Of a stretch of DNA of 64,000 nt, positions 55,024 through 64,000 are shown in pieces. Location of the stretch: assembly GCF_000189635.1 (NCBI RefSeq), contig NW_002476407.1, positions 62,001 through 126,000 on the forward strand, written 5' to 3'. Position 1 is the stretch's first letter; the number at the start of each line of letters is the position of its first letter. The position numbers and the translations under genes were made by a program. Under the pieces are notes generated by a model, which was not told the origin of the DNA, did no database searches, and saw nothing but the letters and a program-made list of their open reading frames with translations. This DNA comes from Tetrahymena thermophila SB210 (lineage: Eukaryota > Ciliophora > Oligohymenophorea > Hymenostomatida > Tetrahymenidae).

Positions 55024-58000
55024 ATGCCCCCTCAAGTAAATTTTTTATTTTTTGAATAAAATTCTTTACTGATAGCTTAACACAAAGTTTATATTAAAAT
55101 TATTTTATTGATTTATTGTTTTAAATTAATTAGAAAAAAAAAGGAGCCAAAATATAGATTAAGAATCAGTAGAAGCTAGCTAAAGCTGAAGAATAGATAT
55201 AGTCTTCCAGCTATCAAACTTAGAAGGAAGATATTGAAAACACTGGCTAGGAGTAAATAAAGTATGACAACCCTATAGAAGATGATATTTAGAATAATGT
55301 AGTCCCTATGTCTTCCCCTTAGAAAACTTAGATTCAGCAAGAAACTAATAATAATATTAAAGGAAGAAAAAGTAATATTTTATTATTTTTTATTTGCAAA
55401 AATTTAAAATATATTATTAAATCTAAAGGACAAGCACCAAAACTCACTTAGCAAGAAACTCTCATAGAAGAAGCACCCCTTCGCTAATAACCTGCTCGTA
55501 CTAGACGCTAGTTGGCCAGCTAAAGTAATTTTACTTAAGGTTCCAAAAAAATAGATAGGAAAATTGATGATCAAAATGAAAACCTTAAAGGTTAAATCTC
55601 TTAACAAAATGTAAGAGGTTCTAAGAAAAAAGAAAATTCTGATCAAAAAGGTAAAAAGAACTAGTAAAAGATAGTAATTGAAAGTTAAGAAGATGATATT
55701 GAAGACGATATAATAGAAGAAGGCTAAATAAAGCCAGAAGATCTGCCTTTGAGATAAGCTAAAAAAGGATCACAATAAGAACCTTCTTTATAAGCATAGG
55801 GAAAGCAATAAAATAATCGTAGTTCACAAAATCTAAACTCTAATAACTAATAGTAACAGAATTAAGCAAAAAAAGCTTAATAATAAAATCAACAGCCTGT
55901 ATAAACTTAATTGTCAAACAATAACAAATCTCCTACACCCTAAAACAAACTAGGTGTATCTTAAAATGAGATAAAACCTGCAGATGCCCTACAAAAAAAT
56001 AATACTACTCAAGCAGCAGCAATATCTCTTGAAAATTCTAACTAAAATAGTGGTGATAAACCTAATAGTGGAGAAAAAAAGAAATTGACTCTTAGAGAAA
56101 TGGAAGGCCTGAGTAAATTATTAAGCATCCAAGTTGATGGATTAAAAATGAAAGAACAACAAATGTAGAGTATGTTGTAGAATTAAAATATCAGTAGCAA
56201 CCCAATAATTAATAACAACATGGGAAATAGTAATTATAGATCTAATCAAAGTAATTTGTAAGTGTAGAATACTTAAGCAACATAGTTGAATGGTCCAAAC
56301 CCTAACTACAGTATTCAAAATCTATTAAATGGAAATTTGACAAGAAAAATGGTTAAGCCAAATAATCATTTCGTTTAGAAGTAAGCTATTATATACAAAA
56401 ATTTAAATAATCTAAGAAGCTAATTAAATGATAACCACATTGTGATAGATGATGATTATATAGACGATATTGAAAATTAAACATTTGATATAGAGAGTAA
56501 GGATGTAGATATCGAAAATTTAAATGTAATTACTACTAACCCAAGTTATGCAATTCAGTAAAAAGTCTAAAATAGAAATTAAGTAGATTAGAGGACTCCT
56601 CTCAGATCAATTACTCCATAAAGTAAAACTTCATTCAACTAATAAGCTATGAATAATAATATGAATCAGAGACCTCAATACATTCAATAGCATTAAAATA
56701 CTTATGGATATTAATAAAATAATATCCACTAAAGAAAAAGTGTTACTCCTACAGGAAAAATGGGGATTCCTTAATCTAACTAGCAAAATTTAGGAAAAGT
56801 AACACCAATAGGATTAAAAGGAGGCAAGATAACACCTATTATTTAAAAATAATAAAATCAACCAACCCATCAGCATTTAGCCCAACAATCAGTATTAAAT
56901 AATAACTTGAATGGAGGAAAAAGAACACCAATTACATATGGTAATTAATAGCAAAACCATTAGTAATCAACTCTAATAGAAATCGATAATGAAATTTAAT
57001 CAAGATTAGAAATGATTAGATAAAATATAGGTCCTCTTCTGGCTTGCTTAAACTCTGACATCATGGGAGGAAACAACTAATAATAGTAGTAGCAATAATA
57101 ACAATAGTAATAATAATAAGTACCTTAATAATAAATAAATTAGGAAAGTTCTTATATAAACAGAAGGATATACTAAGATATGAGAGAAAGGAGAATTAAT
57201 TAATTTGATAATTAGTAATTATCAAAATAAGTTTAAATGCAGCCTTAATTATAATAATAATAATAGGTGAGAGGAAGAAGCTTAACTCCAACTATTTAAA
57301 CAAATAGAAGACATTTTGATATAGACAATAATAAAATAAACAATAATAATAGTAATGGTTTTGCCCATAATAATGGATAAATTTTACCTAGGAAAGTTGT
57401 TACACCCATTAGAGGAATATAATAGCAATAATAGCAAATATAAAATTAAGATCATTAATAAATACCTATAGGTAGAAATTATGATGCCAGAGCTGGAGAT
57501 TGGCTATGTGGTAATTGTAAAAACTTTAATTTTGCATATAGAAATATTTGTAATAGATGTGGATAGGTTTAAGATGAAAAAATTGATATGGTCCATCCAT
57601 AAATCACACCAGAAGCTCTTGATTTAATTCATGAACTTAATCACCAAGGGAAGAAAAAAACTCCAATTCGTACAGTTGATGATGTGAAGAGAACGTTTTA
57701 AGATTTCAGCTAGAACAAAGAAAATTTAAAAAATATTTCAAATACCAGCACACAAAATTAATAATACTAATAGTAAAAAATATAAAATAAAAGTCCCTAC
57801 TCAGTAATATAGTAAGATAATAAATTATAGATGAACTCAAGAAACAACTAGCGTTTGACTTACAAGTAACTTGAAGAGTATGAAAATTAACTAGCAAACT
57901 CAAAATAAAACTAAGAAAGCAAATTAATTACAAATGAATCTTAGAATAAAAATATTAATAAAGAAAACTAAACCAAAAATGATGTCATTGGAAATTAGAT

Positions 58001-58190
58001 TATCTTTATTGATAATTCTAGTGCACAACCTCTTTCTGAAAATGAGAAAGAAGGCAAAAACCCAAATGCAGACCAAAAAGAAATTAAAAGTAATACTGTT
58101 AATCAAAATAGCAAATAAAATAAAGAATAAACTTAATTAAATAATAACTAAAGAAAGAGAGTTGTCGACCCTCGAATTTAAATGCGATGA
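55024..58190 (+). CDS. Gln/Asn-rich protein with one RanBP2-type zinc finger
   Basis: Three exons (55024-55035, 55134-55371, 55429-58190) give 1003 aa. Exon 1 codes only MPPQ; the next exon has no ATG and is open at its 5' side, so the 12-nt exon ending at a GTAAAT donor is the best start, continuing into KKKGAKIQ. Most of the protein is disordered: Lys/Glu/Gln-rich N-terminus, acidic patches (EDDIEDDIIEE, DDDYIDDIE), and Gln runs written mainly with TAA/TAG, including Q14 at 57078-57119 (residues 634-647). At residues 775-794 sits a textbook RanBP2 finger: W775, C777, C780, C791, C794 (Cx2Cx10Cx2C with FNF and NxC spacing), a fold known to bind ssRNA or ubiquitin. A short conserved-looking helix (ITPEALDLIHELNHQGKKK) follows. 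Basic-x-Thr-Pro motifs recur. Ends VVDPRIQMR-TGA. Likely RNA-binding; exact role unknown. Confidence 0.85.
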
Positions 58191-58784
58191 GTTTTTTTAT
58201 ATTATTTATTTATTTACTAATTTTAATTTTTTAATTATTTATTATGAATCAATCTTATTATTTTTCAATTATTACTATTAATTTACAACTGCTTTTATAA
58301 CATAATTAGTTAGTTAGTTATTTATTTATTTTGATTATTATCCTATTGTTTTTAAATATTCAACAAATTTCAAATTATTTTCTTCTTAAATTCGCAACAC
58401 TTGTTAAAAATGTAATATTTAAAACTTTCAATACTTTAATTATTGAATTTTCAAAAAATTTTTAAAGTAAGCTTATTTCAATTTATAAAATATTTGAGTT
58501 TGACATTTTTTAGGAATTTAATAAAGAAATTTCTTTTTTTTTTGCTTTACTTTATTAAGAAATTTATTGCCTTTTCCTATTTTTTATTTGAATAAAAAAA
58601 TGCAAACATCTTCTTGTATTTTTTATTATAATGAAATAATGTTATTTAAATTTTTGATATTGCATTTAAATATTTATTTAAATATCAGTTGAGAATTTTA
58701 CTGAGAGAAAATTTAATTAAAAATAAAAGAAAGTAGAGATATTAGATATAAAGTATTGATTGATTAATCCTTTAAGCGAGAAAA
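58191..58784. other. Intergenic region upstream of the PAS-domain gene
   Basis: 594 nt of AT-rich DNA between two plus-strand genes. No ORF, RNA gene or repeat recognised beyond TTTATT and TTAGT simple runs. Confidence 0.45.
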
Positions 58785-61700
58785 ATGCAATTAAATAATG
58801 TGAAAAAAAACGAAAATCGATTTTTATGGAGATTGATTTATCTAACAATTAGGGCCATTTATAAATATAAAATAGATATTGGAGGAATTAGAGTGTTGTT
58901 TGTTTTTTTAAACTTTGTTTATGTTGGCTCATTGCTGTTTCCAATAGTTAAATTAAAAAAGGTCGTAACTGTGAATTAACAATCTATTGTTAGTGATTTA
59001 GATTACCTCAATTCTTCCATAATTAATCAAGTAAGCTGGTATGAAGGGTACAAGTATCTGTTTATTATATTTCGTCCTACTTTAATTCTTCATTTCAATG
59101 AAGATAATAGTTTAAACTTTATTTTATCAGTAATAATTATGGTTTTTTTAGTATTCTTAGTATTAGGCACAGTCATAAATGTATTAAATACTAGAATAAA
59201 TTAAGAGTACTAGTTTTTATTTATGAAATATGTCCTTTTTGTGGCAAATACAAATAATTATTATGTATTGATGCTAACCACAGAAATTTAAATTACCATA
59301 GGCATTCATGGAGGTTTTGGCAATGGTGTAGATAGCAGCTTTTAAAACAACACAAGTTCACAAATGGCTTCTAGAGTTATCTGCTTAGTTACTCTTCCTT
59401 TAACATATATTTTAGCTTAATACAGCATTTTGTATGGTGAACAATGCTTATCGCACTAAGAATATGGGCTCTACAGAAATAATACTAACACTTTAGTTGC
59501 TAATATAATCATGAATATCAAATTTGTATAAGCAATAATTATTGGAATAGATCCTAATTACTAAAGCTCATTCACTTTTCTTATATTTATTTTATCATGC
59601 GTAGTATTTATCATTCTTAAATATTATGAATATTTTTTTGATGTTCCTTTTAGCACTTTTACAGTTTAAGATTGGTATTTTAGCATGATAAATTAGGCAT
59701 GTGTAATCATAGTATTATGTTTGTTTAAAGATAATTCTTATTTTTAAGCTAACTTTGAATATACTCCTAACATACTCAACCCTCAAATGTTTGCTTTGAT
59801 ACTATTCCTCTCATCTCTTATTTATCATAACTTAGCAAATAAATTATGGGAAATATAAAAAAGGAAATTTTTATTTGACAATATCTGCGAAGAATCTATG
59901 TTTAAAAAATCAGAGCATAGAAAGATATGCAGAAAAATAAATATGCTGATTGCAAATTAAGACTGCTCCATGAAAGACTAAGCAATATATTATATGGGAG
60001 TATTTAATAGACATCAAAAATACTGTAGAGACTAGTAATTATTTACTTATTTTTTATTAATCAAATTATCTTTCTCAATTTTATTTCTAAAATTTATTTT
60101 AAAGAAATATTAACATTTATTTTTTGAATTGAAATTTAATCCACATTATTTATAGAATAAAATGTCACTCTATTTTAAATATATATAGATTTTGCTTTTG
60201 CCATAGAAGTTAATTTACTAAAGGTGTTTAAGATAATTAGTTACTTCTAAGTAATAGAGTTTATGAATAGCTAATTAGGATGTATATTAGAAATGATTTA
60301 AGACTCATAGATATATTTAATCAAAAAGAGGACTCATTTTAATTTTTAAGATATATGGACCACTTTTTATCTGTAAAAAAACATACTTTTGCATTGTGTT
60401 CAATAATTGATGTCTAAATTGAATAAGAAAAAATGAAAAAATAAATGAATTTGAGAACTCAAGCTAGTTTAGAAGTTATGCTTCAGATTATAAAAGAGAC
60501 TATGTCAATTGACATCAAAAAGGGTATAGTAGACCTTACTGTAGAATAGACTTCAAGAGCTATTGAGATTTACATACAAATGGAAAATCAAAAAACAAAA
60601 CTTAAATCTTTGATTTTTAAGTGTTTAGAAATTAAGAGAGAAGCTATGGAATAAATGAAAAAATCTTTTGAGTATTCATGGCAGGTTGAAAATCTTAATA
60701 AAAGCTTTGTAAATATTATAGATTAGACTGAAAGTTTGTTAATAGATTTCTATAACAAATATACCACACCATAGAGTTAATAAATTTTAGTGTTTTTTGA
60801 ATCTGAAATTAAAGGAAATTTAAAAAAAGCAAATTAAGTTAAATAAGCTCATAAATAAAGTGATATTGCTTAATATTTAAATAGTAAAAACATGTTCATA
60901 GAAGTATTTTCTTAAGATGTTATATCAATAACAGCCACTGTTGGAAAAAAATTAGGAAGAGTAAAATCATTTATTAAAATTTTAAAATAATATTTATTAA
61001 AATAAAATTAGATAGTTGGCTATTCAGATAAAGCACCAAGCGTCTTTGGATATAAAAAGTAAGAATTTCATTATGTTTCTGATATCAAAGAATTAATGCC
61101 CATTACTCTTGCAAGTGTTCATGATGAAGTAGTGAGATTTATGATGATTCGAGGAAAATATAATGTTGTCCATATAGCAAGAACTGTATTTCTAAAAAAT
61201 AAGTTTAATTTCATATTCCAGGTTAATATATTTGCTGATATAAATTTTTTCTATACAGAAGAACTTCCTTTCATCTTTTTAGCTAAAGTCATAAAATCAA
61301 ATAGTGGTTTTTTGATTGTCAGCAGCCGTGGAAAAGTAGAGGGTATTTGTTAAAATTTCTTCTCAAAAATTGGTTAGCCTGTTGAATCTCTACCATATGC
61401 ATATAAAGTAGATGTATAGTATATACTACCTAAATTTGAAGAGTTCATCAAAAATGCAAAACCTTTCATAAAATCAGATTATTCAGATGTGGATTTGAGT
61501 TTTCCTGAAACAAAGAGTGCTTTATTTTATGACTTGTTTTACAGTAATTCTTGAATCCAAAAATGTATTTTTTAAATATTTTATTAAAATAAGGAAATAA
61601 ATCGTCAAAATAAAACTTATCATCAACTGTACAACAAAAGGATCAGGATTTAGGTGGGCTTGATTCTATGAGATCATAAACTAGCTCAGTCAGAAAAAAA

Positions 61701-64000
61701 CTATTGCAAAAAGAAATAGATATTTTAAAATTTAAAACTGATATTAGCATTTAATAAAGAGTTTTAGGAACAACTAAAGGAGATTTAGTTTATTATGTTG
61801 TAGAAATAAAATAATTATAACTTAACAACTATAAAAATTTGAACAATTCTCTTTATAGTTCTAATTAATCAGTTTAAAGACCATTAATGCAGAGTTAAAA
61901 AAGTAATTTTTCTAGAATTGATAAGGAAACAGCTAATTAAGTCGTGAGTTTAAATTCAACTGAATAATTTGAAGATGAAGGATTAAATCCTCCAAAAACT
62001 AATTTTACAAGAGATGAAACCATATTAGAATCAGAACACGAGTAATTTTTTGAATAATTTAATATTTTATTTTAAGTTGAATTATATATTTTTGAAATTC
62101 TTGAAATACTAAGATGTTTATTTTCATCAAAAAATTAGAAAAAATTGAATAAAATATAAATAATTAATTGTACTATAACTTATTAATTAATCCCTTAAAA
62201 ATTTTAAGTTTTTCTTTTTAAAGTAAAAATTACAAAAAAATTATTTAAAAATTAAATTTCATAAATTCTAAGAAAATCTTAATTTTGAAAATTCTATTTT
62301 GTAAATAAAAATAATTTTTATTAAAACATTTTTAAATATATTTTTGTAATTAAACAAATAAATTTTAGATCGAAATAATCCTCAAACTCATAGACAAACA
62401 ATTTAAAAAGCGCTAAATCAATCATAAAAAGTAAAACAAAAAACAAAAATGGCAAGAATAAAAAAGATAACAAAAAGTTAAATGAAAGTTTAGATGCAAA
62501 TAAAGTTTTAGATGAAAGCTCAGCTCAGCTTATTTCAAAAGTTCATGCTAAAGATTTAAATTAATCTTTTGGCATGATAGATACAACAAGAACAATGGTA
62601 TACATATAGTTTTTTGTAAAATTTTTATTTTAAACACTTTTTTAATAGGCGAGTGACATAATGATTGAACACAGGTTTAATTAACTTTAAGAAACTTTAA
62701 ATGGGTAGACTAAATAAAAAGTAAAAAACCAAGCAAATAAAGAATAGAATTCAGATAGTGACAATAATGTAAAACAACAAGAATTAGACGCTTCTCTTCT
62801 CTAATAAGCTACATTTTAAGATTAAACTTAAATTGTAGTTGACATAAACCAAATAAAGGATACTATAAATTATTAATAGCAAATTGATTCATAAGAATAG
62901 ATTAATTAATAAATGATTGATAAAAATAATGCAAGTGTAGTTACAGCTAAGAGCAATAAAAGTAACAAATCTAAGTCAGAAAAAAAAAAATAAAAAGTAG
63001 AATCACCATCGAGAATTTAAACTAAATAAGATTAAGCTAAAGACAGATATAAAAAAGTACATAAACAAATGCAAAGAGAATAATCTATGAAAGATAATTC
63101 TTTGAGTAAAACTGAAACCAAGGAAGGATTAGGTGATAAACTTAAAGCAGAAGCTAGTTTAAACGGAAGTGAGAATGATAAAATAAAGTAAATAGATAAA
63201 TTTTCATACTTTGAAGCCTTTACAGAATAAAAATCACAACCTTCATCTCTAAAAATTTTGAAGAGTTTGAAATTTTTTGAATATGTTTTAATGATTACAA
63301 CAAGTATTGTTTTAGCAATTCAAATCAATAAATCATTATAATCATTGATATCAGATATGGAAGGTATTATTTTCAGGAGCTATTTAATGATGCCATATGC
63401 CTCCTTTACTTCAGCTGTAATTTAATAATTTAAACTAGTATTTTATTTCACTAATTTATTTTTAAAAATATTAAATAGGAATTTATTATGAGGCACATTA
63501 AGAGCTTCAATACTTTTCCTAATAAATAAAATGTATTATTGTAATTAAATCAAACTCTAGCTGATTCCTATCTGAGAATTTTCACTAATATGACATCTTC
63601 ATATTAATAAAATAACCTAATTGCAGATTTTTCAGATGATTACATTAATCTTATCAATCCATACTTAATAAATGCCAATACAAATAATGAATAAGATATA
63701 ACTAATTAGAATAAAATTGATATTATATCTTCTAATTTCACCTTTGTGAACTCTTTAGGCTAGCTATTTTATCATTTAAATAGCATTTTAGGTAAATTTT
63801 TATACATTAAAAAATAGTTTTCAAACAAATCTATCTCAATAATTTTAACAATTAATTCATCAAAAAGTATTAAAGTAAAAAAGTGAAGTTAAATAGGAAA
63901 ATCTCTCATAATTATAAAATGATTTTCGATTTTAAAAAATTCAAATAAGAAATAAATAGTTAAGATTTATTGTTTTTATATTTTAATATAATAGGGATTG
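58785..64000 (+). CDS. TmcB-like polytopic PAS-domain protein (3' end beyond window)
   Basis: Exons 58785-60034, 60156-61543, 61594-62041, 62369-62597, 62649-63416, 63479-63874 and probably 63995 onward join in phase, about 1495 residues so far. The N-terminal ~380 residues have about nine hydrophobic segments. A Cys/His cluster follows (HRKICRK, NRHQKYCRD, KCHS, FCFCHR; about residues 390-430), typical of the ciliate family resembling Dictyostelium tiny-macrocysts B. Residues about 470-640 are Lys/Glu/Gln-rich and helical. A PAS domain begins near residue 700 (IVGYSDKAPSVFGYKKQEF) and ends with FLIVSSRGKVEGI. A long charged linker then leads to another membrane helix near residue 1310 (FFEYVLMITTSIVLAIQI). 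This points to a membrane signalling or sensor protein. An in-frame TGA at 63884 could be the true stop; I favour an intron 63875-63994 because a clean donor and acceptor flank it. Confidence 0.8.

Noticed and set aside
55404..55646. Phe-rich minus-strand ORF
   Set aside because: Antisense to the zinc-finger gene and overlapping its intron 2.
57706..58140. Small ORFs on both strands at the end of the zinc-finger gene
   Set aside because: Out of frame with a coding exon that runs uninterrupted to TGA 58190.
1..64000. tRNA, rRNA, CRISPR arrays and telomeric GGGGTT repeats
   Set aside because: I scanned for T-loop words, rRNA-like GC-rich blocks and spaced repeats and found nothing convincing. 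TTCGAATC-like words near 15010 and 1540 lack any cloverleaf context.

Overview
The window reads as macronuclear-type DNA of a ciliate, most likely Tetrahymena or a close relative. It is very AT-rich. Every long gene closes only if TAA and TAG are read as Gln and TGA is the sole stop. Genes carry short AT-rich GT..AG introns (mostly about 50-120 nt), and proteins are rich in Gln, Asn, Lys and Ser. A standard-code ORF scan shreds these genes, so all models here were built by hand in the ciliate code. Each intact model was checked by exon lengths and intron phases summing to an open frame.

Layout. 194-1672 (-) is an intronless MFS sugar transporter. 3642-46223 (+) is a tandem array of four copies (A, B, C, D) of one very large membrane-protein gene. 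A (3642-14194), C (24095-34709) and D (35508-46223) are intact 16-exon genes of 2986, 2987 and 2989 aa. The product has a signal peptide, a long beta-propeller/WD40-like ectodomain, a Gly-Gly-rich beta-helix (pectin-lyase-like) segment, a Cys-rich region, about eight membrane spans and a Gln/Ser-rich tail. B (15342-21546) is a pseudogene: one base is lost in exon 1 and everything after the middle of exon 11 is missing. Its break abuts a decayed pogo/Tigger-type (CENP-B/DDE) transposase on the minus strand (21547-22155).

Right half. 46802-52979 (-) is best read as one large gene, with two weak RRM-like domains followed by a long Arg/Ser-rich, Asn-rich tail, joined across a 1.3-kb intron. A two-gene reading cannot be excluded. 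55024-58190 (+) encodes a 1003-aa Gln/Asn-rich protein with one perfect RanBP2-type zinc finger and many basic-x-Thr-Pro motifs. 58785 to the right edge (+) is a polytopic PAS-domain protein of the TmcB-like family, running out of the window.

How they relate. The array is a local expansion of one surface-protein gene. The right half looks like three unrelated single-copy genes, two of them probably acting on RNA or regulation and one a sensory membrane protein. I found no rRNA, tRNA, CRISPR, telomere repeat or bacterial-type operon.
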